Shown one piece after another: positions 1 through 6,272 of a DNA stretch of 6,487 nucleotides (its first letter is position 1; each line of letters begins with the position of its first letter). The position numbers were made by a program, and so were the translations under genes. Below the pieces are notes generated by a model, which was not told the origin of the DNA, searched no databases, and saw nothing but the letters and a program-made list of their open reading frames with translations. This stretch comes from Gammaproteobacteria bacterium (GTDB lineage Bacteria; Pseudomonadota; Gammaproteobacteria; GCA-001735895): NCBI GenBank assembly GCA_003645435.1, contig QNFD01000163.1, positions 1 to 6,487 on the forward strand. Direction: 5' to 3'.

Positions 1-2
1 CT

Positions 3-347
3 AATGGCGCCGGCTTTGGCTGGGAAGACATGACCATCTACAAACTGGGGTATGAATGGGCTGCGAGTGATGCCTGGACCTGGCGGCTTGGCTACAGTAT
101 CACCGACCAGCCGGTCCCCACTACCGAGACGTTGTTTAACATTCTCGCGCCCGGTGTGATTGAACAACATTTCACTTTCGGCTTTACCCGAAGTTATAGT
201 AATAATAATGACTTCAATTTCGCATTAATGTACGCGCCCAGAGTAACCGTGTCAGGCGCCAATCCTCTCCAGGGATCCAGTGTACAGATGATCGATATCG
301 AAATGTACCAGTACGAACTGGCATTCAGCTATAGCAAACACTTCTAA
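3..347 (+). CDS. FadL/OmpP1-type outer-membrane transporter, C-terminal fragment
   Basis: This is the 3' end of a gene that starts before the window; the frame is open from base 3 and stops with TAA at 345-347, leaving about 114 residues. The family forms monomeric beta-barrels in the outer membrane that take up long-chain fatty acids, aromatic compounds or other hydrophobic molecules. The visible part fits its C-terminal strands: alternating hydrophobic and polar residues, a KLGYEW strand, a WRLGYS strand ending in a DQPVP turn, a FTFGFTRSY strand, a LMYAPR strand, and a last strand YELAFSYSKHF. The terminal Phe is the usual signal for barrel assembly by the BAM machinery. The substrate cannot be told from this part. 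A strong hairpin follows 12 bases after the stop, suggesting that the transcript ends or is protected there. The family call is by recognition of sequence pattern, not by database search. Confidence 0.8.
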   Translation, partial: NGAGFGWEDMTIYKLGYEWAASDAWTWRLGYSITDQPVPTTETLFNILAPGVIEQHFTFGFTRSYSNNNDFNFALMYAPRVTVSGANPLQGSSVQMIDIEMYQYELAFSYSKHF

Positions 348-359
348 AACAGCTAGTCA

Positions 360-400
360 ACCGCTTTGGCTGCAGGCTAAACCCCTGCAGCCAAAGCGGT
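360..400 (+). terminator. Long perfect hairpin after the porin gene, probable terminator or 3' end stabiliser
   Basis: Bases 360-376 (ACCGCTTTGGCTGCAGG) are the exact reverse complement of 384-400, with a 7-base loop at 377-383. The 17-bp GC-rich stem lies directly after the porin stop. The bases after it (GTTACC) are not a clear U tract, so it is not a canonical rho-independent terminator. It could stop or stabilise the upstream mRNA, or sit as a structured leader ahead of the gene starting at 426. The structure is seen directly; its role is inferred. Confidence 0.6.
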
Positions 401-425
401 GTTACCATCGAATTCGGAATTTGCC

Positions 426-1403
426 ATGAATACCAAAATTTTATCTAAAGGCCTGGTTCAGTTCCTGGTTGTGGCGGCTTTCACCACGCTCACGATATCG
501 ACTCCATTACAGGCGCAAGAAGGTATTAAACCTTTTGTACTCGCCGCAAAAATTACCGGCGAAGATATCTCCGCGGTTGTTTCCAGTACGGGTGAAAAAC
601 TGCAACAGGCAGGCTTTGAAGTAATAGGAGGATACTCTCCCTACAAAGGCGCGGAAGTAATCGTCTTCACCAATGACAAGTTACGCAAGACGGCCACCCG
701 CTCCGAACGCGGGGGCTACGGGGCCGCATTGCGCGCCGCGGTGACCTCGAACGAGGGCATGATCGAACTGGCATACACCAATCCTGTCTACTGGGCCAAT
801 GCCTACCGCCTGGACGACAACCTCGACGATATTAGCGCCGCGTTAAAATCCGCGCTAGGAGCTGAGCAGACCTTTGGTACCGGCGATAAGGTTCTGTCGG
901 CCGATGATATGCGCGATTTTCATTATACATTCATGATGGAGTATTTTGACGACCCGAGCATCATCGGTTTTTTTGATACGCACCAGGCGGCGGTCGAAAC
1001 CGTAAACCGGAATTTGAGCGAGGGCGTTGCCGGGTCCAAAAAAGTCTACCAGCTAGACCTGGGAGACGATAGCACTGGTAAGCCTATGACGCTTATCGGT
1101 GTCGGTCTGGGCGGCGTGAATGATGACGACTGCAGCAGTGACGCCTATATCATGGGTCGAATTGATAAAAGCTCACCGCGACATACCGCCCATCTTCCTT
1201 ATGAAATGCTGGTATACGGGAATAATGTCGAAGCACTATTCGGCCGCTTCAGAATTGCAGTTAGCTGGCCGCATTTACCGATGATGGCGAGCGAAACCGG
1301 CGCTACCTTTATGAGCATCATGTGTTCACCCGGAGCAATCGAAGATTCCTTAACCCAGGTGGCCGGTGGATCATCGGAACAAGAATCCGGCAACGAAAAA
1401 TAA
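426..1403 (+). CDS. Exported protein of unrecognised family, 325 residues
   Basis: The protein begins with a signal peptide: Lys4 and Lys8, a hydrophobic core at about residues 10-22, and a likely cut near Ala30 (PLQA before QEG), so it should act in the periplasm or outside. The ATG at 426 was chosen because it gives this signal peptide and has a short GGA at 416-418; a GTG at 399 is in frame but lies inside the hairpin arm. I do not recognise the family with confidence. Residues 36-80, a predicted alpha/beta segment with QQAGFEVIGG, vaguely resemble the DUF302 type of fold. The stretch AYTNPVYWANAYRL (116-129) and the segment PYEMLVYGN (258-266) look conserved. The mature part has two cysteines, C236 and C300, which could form a disulfide; the last 15 residues are low-complexity and polar. 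The next gene, 86 bp on, encodes a YeeE-type transporter, so a linked role in handling sulfur compounds is possible but unproven. Confidence 0.72.
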   Translation: MNTKILSKGLVQFLVVAAFTTLTISTPLQAQEGIKPFVLAAKITGEDISAVVSSTGEKLQQAGFEVIGGYSPYKGAEVIVFTNDKLRKTATRSERGGYGAALRAAVTSNEGMIELAYTNPVYWANAYRLDDNLDDISAALKSALGAEQTFGTGDKVLSADDMRDFHYTFMMEYFDDPSIIGFFDTHQAAVETVNRNLSEGVAGSKKVYQLDLGDDSTGKPMTLIGVGLGGVNDDDCSSDAYIMGRIDKSSPRHTAHLPYEMLVYGNNVEALFGRFRIAVSWPHLPMMASETGATFMSIMCSPGAIEDSLTQVAGGSSEQESGNEK

Positions 1404-1489
1404 TTAAGCCAGCCTCAAGAGTGCCCCGGTTTGAGCTTCGCCTGAGAATGATGCGGAATTAATCAGAAATCTCCTGGACGATAAATTTT

Positions 1490-2629
1490 ATGAATTTAGA
1501 TTTGTATACCCAGGCATTGATTTGGTTTTTCATCCTGTCCGTTATATTGGGCGCCATCGCCAACAAGGCAAATTTTTGCACCATGGGTGCGGTTTCCGAC
1601 TGGGTTAATATGGGCGATTTAAATCGCCTTAGATCCTGGCTATTATCGATAGCCATCGCCGTCATTGGTGTCGGTATTTTAGAGTTCAGCGACCTCATCG
1701 ACATGACCCTGACCAGCAGTAACGATACCTCCAACCCTCCCTATCGGACGCCTACATTTGTCTGGCTGCGAAATATAGTGGGTGGCGTAATGTTTGGTGT
1801 TGGAATGACGCTTTCCAGTGGTTGCGGAAATAAAACCCTGGTACGGCTGGGCGAGGGAAATCTGAAGTCACTCGTGGTTTTGATAATCATGGCTCTCGCG
1901 GCTGCGCTGATGTTGTTCAGCAGTTTTGATTTCTGGGTATTTTTGCAGTGGATGACGCCAGTCAGTATTGATTTTACCGAACTTGATATAAGCAGCCAGG
2001 ATCTGGGCTCGGTGCTGGCCGGTATGACCGGGGTTGAGCCTGGACCATTAAGCCTTCTTATCCCGGCACTGCTACTGGGTGGCGTTATCTTGGCCTGGGT
2101 GTTGCGTTCCAGTGATTTTCGCTCAAATCGAGAGCTATTACTGGCAGGTTTTATTATCGGTGCGATCGTCGTAATCGGCTGGTATATCACCGCGGGACCG
2201 ATGGGCATTGAATTGCTCGAAGAACTTGAATTTATGGATGAACGTCCCTATGCGGCGGGCGCGCAGTCGTTCAGTTTTATCGCCCCCACCGCGCACACCG
2301 CCCAGTATATTTACCAGGGTTTTTCCCCGGTCTTTTTAAGTATTGGTGTTGTCACTCTGTTAGGCGTGATTTTAGGATCATTTCTGTACACGATCATATT
2401 TCGAACCGTTCGGATCGAATGGTTTGCCAACTGGATGGATTTCCTGATGCATGCAATCGGTGCCGTATTAATGGGGATTGGTGGAGTTCTGGCGATGGGA
2501 TGCACCATAGGACAGGGAATTTCCGGGGTCTCGACAATGGCGCTTGGATCTATCCTAACGCTTGTATCCATCATTGGCGGCAGTGCGGCGACGATGAAGT
2601 ATCAATACTATTTAATGATGCGCGAATAA
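1490..2629 (+). CDS. YeeE/YedE family membrane transporter, probable thiosulfate or sulfur-compound uptake
   Basis: This 379-residue polytopic inner-membrane protein has the family's hallmarks. An early helix leads into KANFCTMGAVSDW with C30. The block GVGMTLSSGCGNKTLVRLGEG carries C112. A late block, GGVLAMGCTIGQGISG, carries C338 and is followed by STMALGSILTLVSIIGG. In characterised members such as TsuA/YeeE, three conserved cysteines line the pathway and pass thiosulfate through by transient S-H-S hydrogen bonds; all three appear kept here. Length fits the two-repeat, full-size form. Hydrophobic helices are visible at about 8-25, 49-66, 94-112, 125-145, 186-206, 213-233, 278-303, 315-335 and 348-364. 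The soluble loop at about 240-275 is longer than I would expect and may be lineage-specific. The start is the ATG at 1490 with a weak GGA at 1476-1478. No TusA-like protein or sulfur enzyme is visible nearby, so the substrate is inferred from the family alone. Confidence 0.87.
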   Translation: MNLDLYTQALIWFFILSVILGAIANKANFCTMGAVSDWVNMGDLNRLRSWLLSIAIAVIGVGILEFSDLIDMTLTSSNDTSNPPYRTPTFVWLRNIVGGVMFGVGMTLSSGCGNKTLVRLGEGNLKSLVVLIIMALAAALMLFSSFDFWVFLQWMTPVSIDFTELDISSQDLGSVLAGMTGVEPGPLSLLIPALLLGGVILAWVLRSSDFRSNRELLLAGFIIGAIVVIGWYITAGPMGIELLEELEFMDERPYAAGAQSFSFIAPTAHTAQYIYQGFSPVFLSIGVVTLLGVILGSFLYTIIFRTVRIEWFANWMDFLMHAIGAVLMGIGGVLAMGCTIGQGISGVSTMALGSILTLVSIIGGSAATMKYQYYLMMRE

Positions 2630-2719
2630 ACCCGAACAGTTTAAAAACTAAAGAAGCTTTGAATTGATTAGAGGTTCCTTAATTCTTCGGAGATATAAAC
2701 AGCCGGGAAATACTCTCCA

Positions 2720-2767
2720 GTGGGGATATAGCTGGCTATATCAGTATTTGATACGATGTCTCCACTT
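2720..2767. repeat. Nested inverted repeats in the intergenic region
   Basis: An 18-bp dyad, GATATAGC-TG-GCTATATC, occupies 2725-2742 with perfect 8-base arms. It is followed by a small dyad GTAT-TTG-ATAC at 2744-2754. The outer bases 2720-2726 (GTGGGGA) can pair with TCTCCAC ending at 2765 through one G-U pair, enclosing both. The cluster lies about 90 bases after the YeeE-type gene and about 140 before the small gene at 2905. It could be an operator for a dimeric regulator or a folded RNA element. Only the symmetry is seen directly. Confidence 0.4.
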
Positions 2768-2816
2768 AACGAGCTTTTAATCAATTCATGAATCAACAGC
2801 CCTGACCGTACAGCGT

Positions 2817-2836
2817 GTTGCCAAAATCATGGCAAC
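2817..2836. repeat. Short perfect hairpin upstream of the small gene
   Basis: GTTGCCA (2817-2823) and TGGCAAC (2830-2836) form a perfect 7-bp stem around the 6-base loop AAATCA. No T run follows, so it is not an evident terminator. It may be an operator or a leader structure for the small gene that starts 68 bases downstream. A further 10-base palindrome, ATTCATGAAT, lies at 2784-2793. No gene or promoter with good support was found elsewhere in 2630-2904. Confidence 0.35.
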
Positions 2837-2904
2837 CGGGAAAGCGCACGAATGTTTCAGGGCGCACACCGCTTATTTAATTTGACCACATTCGGGAGAA
2901 TAAT

Positions 2905-3102
2905 ATGAACCAGGAATATCGCGACGCAACTACAAAAATGGAAGACATGACGGTGAATTCCGAATACATACTGGGATGGCAAGGAGGTTTTCTTGGGCAC
3001 CCAAAACGGGAAGAGCAACGCTTAACCGAGGCCTATGAAGCCGGATACGAAGACGGCGAGGAAAAAACAACCGAAAACTTCGCCAACTGGTTAGCTGACT
3101 AG
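2905..3102 (+). CDS. Small acidic protein with duplicated YxxG[W/Y]xxG motif, function unknown
   Basis: This 65-residue gene has a strong Shine-Dalgarno, GGGAG at 2894-2898, six bases before the ATG, which supports real translation. The protein has no signal peptide or membrane helix and should be cytoplasmic. It carries an internal duplication: Y21-G24-W25-G28 and Y44-G47-Y48-G51 share the pattern YxxG[W/Y]xxG, 23 residues apart, joined by a charged stretch with HPKREEQR. The second copy (AYEAGYEDG) recalls the AHQRGYQAG part of ribosome modulation factor, the small protein that pairs resting ribosomes. RMF is strongly basic, however, while this protein has about 15 acidic and 6 basic residues, so ribosome binding in the same way is unlikely. 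It stands alone, about 275 bases after the transporter gene and ahead of a repeat-bearing gap. I do not assign a function. Confidence 0.7.
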   Translation: MNQEYRDATTKMEDMTVNSEYILGWQGGFLGHPKREEQRLTEAYEAGYEDGEEKTTENFANWLAD

Positions 3103-3169
3103 AACCCTGGGTAAGTTCAACTGCTACAATAACCTTGTTGGCCGCTATCCATCCGAAAGAAGTCCCCTT

Positions 3170-3281
3170 CGTCATTGCGGCCCCCGAGCCGCAATCCATT
3201 TCAGAAGCACCCGGGCAGTAATCGTAGCTCCGATTTAAATGGATACCGCGGTCCGACGCTTCGGCCTGCGCCGGCATGACG
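3170..3281. repeat. REP/MITE-like palindromic extragenic element
   Basis: The ends are inverted: CGTCATTGCGG at 3170-3180 faces CCGGCATGACG at 3271-3281. An inner pair, ATCCATTT at 3194-3201 and AAATGGAT at 3237-3244, is exactly complementary. The left arm folds on itself (TTGCGGC 3175-3181 with GCCGCAA 3188-3194), and the right arm holds CCGA-CGCT-TCGG at 3253-3264. Ends of the type CGTCATTGCG and CATGACG are typical of dispersed non-coding palindromic repeats in many proteobacteria. Its multiplicity in this genome cannot be seen from one window, so the class is inferred from the form. Confidence 0.55.
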
Positions 3282-3498
3282 ATCTTCGTCCTTTTAAGCC
3301 CATGGTAAAGTCCGATCGCTCTACCACCCCTACGATTAGATAACGCCAGCTCGCTCAATCTGATTTCGTAAACCCTTGAATAGAATCATCCCCCTGCTGC
3401 TGAATTAGGTTACTATGTCTATGAGGAAATAGTATCGATAATAATAATTTCGAGTATCCCTGGTTAGATTTGGAATCGGCAAAATGGAACAATATTGC

Positions 3499-3507
3499 TG
3501 ATATGAT
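3499..3507 (+). promoter_or_regulatory. Candidate extended -10 promoter for the response regulator gene
   Basis: TGA-TATGAT at 3499-3507 matches an extended -10 box (TGn plus a hexamer one base off TATAAT) in AT-rich DNA about 43 bases before the start codon. There is no convincing -35 at 16-18 bases; TTGGAA at 3470-3475 is too far upstream. This is a motif-only call. Confidence 0.3.
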
Positions 3508-3549
3508 AATATTAACCCGGCGGCGATATATGATATGAGATAAATTCTG

Positions 3550-4215
3550 ATGGCGTTAAGAACTATATTAATCGATGATCATATGCTTTTTCGCGAGGGT
3601 TTAACCAGCCTGCTGCAGCGACGAAATATAGATGTGCTTGCCGCTGTCGGTGACGGCTATGAGGGGATTGAGCTTGCCCAGGAATTGAAGCCTGATATCA
3701 TTTTACTCGATAAGCGCATGCCTATCCTCGACGGCATCAGCGTATTGAAGCATTTGCGTAAACTGGAGCTGGACATTCCCATTGTCATGTTAACAACCAG
3801 TTCAAATGAGGAGGATTTACTCGGCGCGCTAAAAGCCGGTGCACGCGGATATTTGTTAAAGGATATGGAACCCGATGCCCTGGTCACCGCATTAAGGGAA
3901 ATTCAATTTGGAAAAACCGTGGTTGCCCCTCACCTGACTTCGGTACTGGTACGTTTTGTCAGGGGCGATATGACGGATTCGAAGACTTCAGGCCCTTTTA
4001 GCGAATTAACTCCGCGCGAAAGTGAAATTCTTGAACTCATGGCCGCCGGACAGGGCAACAAGGTCATAGCGCGTAATTTAGGTATCTCTGATGGGACCGT
4101 TAAATTACACGTAAAGGCGGTTTTAAGAAAACTGGATGTACATTCGCGTGTCGAGGCAGCGGTGATGTATATCGAGTACAGTCACCAGTCCAACGATCAA
4201 ACAGAACAGGACTAA
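3550..4215 (+). CDS. NarL/FixJ-type two-component response regulator, orphan
   Basis: This 221-residue protein is full length for the family. The receiver domain (about 3-120) has the acidic pair D9-D10, the phosphate-accepting D54 in LLDKRMPILDG, the switch residue T82 in MLTTS, and K104 in YLLKD. After a linker (about 125-148) comes a LuxR-type helix-turn-helix (about 150-210), from SELTPRESEILELMAAG through NKVIARNLGISDGTVKLHVKAVLRKL, very close in style to NarL and NarP. Phosphorylation by a sensor kinase would free this domain to bind DNA and turn genes on or off. No kinase gene adjoins it, so its partner is elsewhere and the signal unknown; a nitrate role should not be assumed. K55 and R56 after the phospho-site replace the more common LNMP or LRMP context. 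The start at 3550 has only a weak GAGA at 3537-3540. It appears to be transcribed alone. Confidence 0.9.
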   Translation: MALRTILIDDHMLFREGLTSLLQRRNIDVLAAVGDGYEGIELAQELKPDIILLDKRMPILDGISVLKHLRKLELDIPIVMLTTSSNEEDLLGALKAGARGYLLKDMEPDALVTALREIQFGKTVVAPHLTSVLVRFVRGDMTDSKTSGPFSELTPRESEILELMAAGQGNKVIARNLGISDGTVKLHVKAVLRKLDVHSRVEAAVMYIEYSHQSNDQTEQD

Positions 4216-4435
4216 AACACCTCGTCCAACTCGTTTTATCCCATTCCTGAATCCACTATTTGTAAGGGCTCTAACGTCGTACCGATAATCGTGTAAGTTC
4301 TTAAAAATTCTTAATTCCAACCATTTTTTATTTGTCCATCCGGTAATTCTCACTGAACAGCACTTATTTTTTCAGTACGCTCTTGTCTGTACATGTTTCT
4401 GAACTTGCACCCTTTAAGTGAGCTTGCTAGGATGG
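4216..4435. other. Non-coding gap upstream of the efflux operon
   Basis: No gene is supported here. The region is AT-rich and contains two direct copies of TTCTTAA (4298-4304 and 4308-4314), one DNA helical turn apart, plus T runs near 4324-4329 and 4369-4374. No stable stem precedes the T runs, so a rho-independent terminator for the response regulator gene was not confirmed. Confidence 0.35.
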
Positions 4436-4455
4436 CTGACCGAACGGTCGGTCAG
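4436..4455. promoter_or_regulatory. Palindromic operator, probably for the adjacent TetR-type repressor
   Basis: CTGACCGAACGGTCGGTCAG is a 20-base palindrome with a single mismatched pair (4444/4447). It contains the inner dyad ACCG-AA-CGGT. Arms of the GACCG/CGGTC type are common operators of TetR/AcrR regulators that control efflux genes. It lies 46 bases before the repressor start and just upstream of the -10 box, so a bound dimer would block RNA polymerase. The symmetry is seen; binding by the encoded regulator is inferred from position and family habit. Confidence 0.8.
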
Positions 4456-4483
4456 TCTGTTGTACTGTCAATCTATATATAAT
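4455..4483 (+). promoter_or_regulatory. Promoter of the repressor-efflux operon
   Basis: A perfect TATAAT sits at 4478-4483, within a TATATATAAT run. The -35 region, 17 bases upstream (about 4455-4460, GTCTGT), is poor and touches the operator's right end. A weak -35 overlapping an operator fits a repressed promoter. The -10 is a clear match; the -35 assignment is uncertain. Confidence 0.55.
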
Positions 4484-4501
4484 ATTCCTGGAGGATAGCC
4501 G

Positions 4502-5164
4502 ATGGCAAAAGCCAGTCAGATATCATCGCCGACTCATGGTTTGAGCAATGGCGCTCGCGTGATCCTTGATGCAGCGAAGCAGTTGTTTGCTGAGAAAAGC
4601 TTCGATGCGGTTTCCATTAATCAAATTGCTAAGCAGGCAGGTGTAAGCAAAGCCAACGTATTTCACCATTTCATATCTAAGGATGAACTCTATCTGGCAG
4701 TACTTAAGGCAGCCTGCGAAGAGACCGTCGGTAGCCTGGTCGAGGCTCACAGTAGCAATAATGCAGGTCAGGACCTGTGGACATTTTTTTCATCACAGCT
4801 CGCGGCCATGCTGGAAAACCGTGCTTCGGCAAGGCTCATCCTACGGGAGGCCATGGAAAGCAATGATGGACGGGAACAGGCCCTCGCAGAGCAGGTATTC
4901 GCAGAATATTTCAGCCGTCTGGTGGGAATGGTCAGTGAGGGACAGGCACAGAAGTTACTGCGTAAGGATTTCGACCCAGCCCTTCTCGCATACCTGATGT
5001 TTGGCGCCAATGTATTCTTTTTTGAGAACCACAGGGTCACGGCCCACCTGGCCGAGGGCGGATTTGCCCGCTCACCGGATCGCTACGGTCGCGATGTGTT
5101 TAGATTGCTACTACGAGGTGCACTGGCCGATCCAGAAAGCGACTTTCAATTCACGGAGGCGTGA
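4502..5164 (+). CDS. TetR/AcrR-family transcriptional repressor of the efflux operon
   Basis: This 220-residue protein has the standard TetR layout. The N-terminal DNA-binding domain starts near G17 (ARVILDAAKQLFAEKSFDAV) and includes the helix-turn-helix SINQIAKQAGVSKANVFHHF at 38-57, followed by the typical SKDELY. The C-terminal helical part (about 75-215) would bind a ligand and form the dimer; the segment FGANVFFFENHR looks like part of a hydrophobic pocket and resembles the C-terminal domain of AcrR-type efflux regulators. The start is set by GGAGG at 4490-4494, seven bases before the ATG. The operator at 4436-4455 lies in its own promoter, and the adaptor gene starts four bases after its stop, so it most likely represses itself and the pump together, released by a substrate or toxic compound. 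The ligand is unknown. Confidence 0.92.
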   Translation: MAKASQISSPTHGLSNGARVILDAAKQLFAEKSFDAVSINQIAKQAGVSKANVFHHFISKDELYLAVLKAACEETVGSLVEAHSSNNAGQDLWTFFSSQLAAMLENRASARLILREAMESNDGREQALAEQVFAEYFSRLVGMVSEGQAQKLLRKDFDPALLAYLMFGANVFFFENHRVTAHLAEGGFARSPDRYGRDVFRLLLRGALADPESDFQFTEA

Positions 5165-5168
5165 AGAG

Positions 5169-6272
5169 ATGGACAGGATAGCGATTAAGATAATGCACAC
5201 CGGATTGCTGCTCGGTGCCCTGTTGGCAACAGCCTTACACGGGGAAACCAGGCAGTCATCAGGGTCTGATTTTGTTCAGGAAACAGAGGTACCCGCGATA
5301 CCGGTCACTGTCACGTTCGCCAAATCCCGTGATCTAGAAGTCTGGGAGGCATCGGTGGGTCAATTGGAGCCCAAGGTAGCGCCACTGATTGCCGCCGAAG
5401 TAGCAGGACGACTGACAGCCGTCAAGGTCGATGTGGGCGCACATATCAAACAAGGTCAGTTGCTAGCGGAGATCGATCCAGTAGATTTCAACCTTAGCCG
5501 AGACATGGCGCAGGCGGATGTCGATCGCTTAAAAGCGTTGATACACGCGCAGCAGTTAAAGGCAAAACGTTTTCGTGAACTGGTGAAGAAGGGGTCAGTG
5601 AGCCAATCAGTACTGGACGATGTGGAGGCACAACTAGGTGCTCTGCGTGCTGAACGCAAATCCGCACAGGTTCGCTTGCAAAAATCGAAACGCGATATCA
5701 GTAAAACCCGGATCGTCAGCCCGATCGATGGTCGCGTCGATGAGACACGGGTCTCCAGGGGTGACTATGTCAAGGTGGGTTCACCGCTAATGCGTATCGG
5801 TAATCTGCACTGGCTCAAGGCACGCTTGCCCTATCCAGAAACCCTGTTGCCTCAATTACACGCCGGTTTAACGGTTCGGCTGAGCAGCCCATCAGCGCCG
5901 GGAGTAGTAGTTGAAACCACGATCAGTGCGGTGCGCCCCTCCATCACTTTTGGCAGTCGTTCCGTCCAGGTCATCGTTAATATCGAGAATCCGGGACCGT
6001 GGGAACCGGGTGCCACGGTGACCGGTGTGGTGCGCGTCGCCCTTCACGAGAACGCCGTTCTGCTGCCCGAGGTCAGTGTGGTACACCGACCTGCCGGCAC
6101 GGTGGTTTATGTGGTCAGAGCGGAAAAAGCGCTAGCACGGATTGTGACTACCGGCTTACGGCGCGATGGCCAGGTAGAGATTCTGTCGGGTCTGGATGCA
6201 GGCGAACGTGTGGTTTCCGATGGTGCTGGCTTCCTCACTGATAGCGCCTCGATCATGATTAAAACGCCATGA
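5169..6272 (+). CDS. RND efflux periplasmic adaptor (membrane fusion protein, HlyD/AcrA type)
   Basis: This 367-residue protein bridges an inner-membrane RND pump and an outer-membrane channel. The N-terminal signal or anchor segment is at about 9-24 (MHTGLLLGALLATALHG); there is no lipobox cysteine, so it is not a lipoprotein like AcrA. The lipoyl domain is split: residues 71-103 (GRLTAVKVDVGAHIKQGQLL with EID) and 170-200 (VSPIDGRVDETRVSRGDYVKVG), enclosing an alpha-helical hairpin at about 108-168. A beta-barrel (about 205-285) and a membrane-proximal domain ending in GLDAGERVVSDGAGFL follow. The ATG at 5169 was chosen because GGAGG lies at 5155-5159 and the signal segment follows; the same frame stays open further upstream but only inside the repressor gene. 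The stop overlaps the pump start as ATGA, indicating translational coupling. Substrates cannot be read from the sequence. Confidence 0.93.
   Translation: MDRIAIKIMHTGLLLGALLATALHGETRQSSGSDFVQETEVPAIPVTVTFAKSRDLEVWEASVGQLEPKVAPLIAAEVAGRLTAVKVDVGAHIKQGQLLAEIDPVDFNLSRDMAQADVDRLKALIHAQQLKAKRFRELVKKGSVSQSVLDDVEAQLGALRAERKSAQVRLQKSKRDISKTRIVSPIDGRVDETRVSRGDYVKVGSPLMRIGNLHWLKARLPYPETLLPQLHAGLTVRLSSPSAPGVVVETTISAVRPSITFGSRSVQVIVNIENPGPWEPGATVTGVVRVALHENAVLLPEVSVVHRPAGTVVYVVRAEKALARIVTTGLRRDGQVEILSGLDAGERVVSDGAGFLTDSASIMIKTP

Larger units (their letters stand above)
3103..3549. other. 447-base gene-poor gap
   Basis: This gap between the small gene and the response regulator gene holds the inverted-repeat element at 3170-3281 and a candidate promoter near 3499-3507. 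GC-rich DNA around 3160-3300 changes to AT-rich DNA from about 3400 onward, which includes an ATAATAATAAT-like run at 3437-3448. An open frame of 142 codons on the - strand (3358 down to 2930) crosses both the repeat and the small gene and has no protein-like features. I see nothing else that can be supported. Confidence 0.5.

Noticed and set aside
399..425. GTG start at 399 for the exported protein, nine codons upstream of the ATG
   Set aside because: It lies in the right arm of the hairpin, has no ribosome binding site and would add a non-signal extension before a good signal peptide at 426.
426..1403. Firm assignment of the exported protein to DUF302
   Set aside because: Only vague resemblance in a few segments; it is larger than usual for that family and cannot be verified without a profile search.
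1411..1438. Imperfect stem between the exported-protein and YeeE-type genes (AGCCTCAA with TTGAGCT)
   Set aside because: The stem is short, needs a bulge and a 12-base loop, and no T run follows; it is not good enough to call a terminator.
2419..2667. 82-codon + strand frame overlapping the end of the YeeE-type gene
   Set aside because: It is an alternate frame of conserved coding sequence with an unconvincing composition rich in Cys, Trp and Asn.
2930..3358. 142-codon open frame on the - strand
   Set aside because: It crosses the repeat element and lies antisense to the well-supported small gene; composition is not protein-like and there is no ribosome binding site evidence.
3485..3498. 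Sigma-54-like promoter TGGAAC...TTGC before the response regulator gene
   Set aside because: The GG and GC dinucleotides are 9 bases apart instead of the required 10, and the -24 box is imperfect.
5001..5168. Upstream ATG at 5001 extending the adaptor protein by 56 residues
   Set aside because: The extension lies inside the repressor gene in another frame, looks unlike protein of this family, and GGAGG with a signal segment supports 5169.
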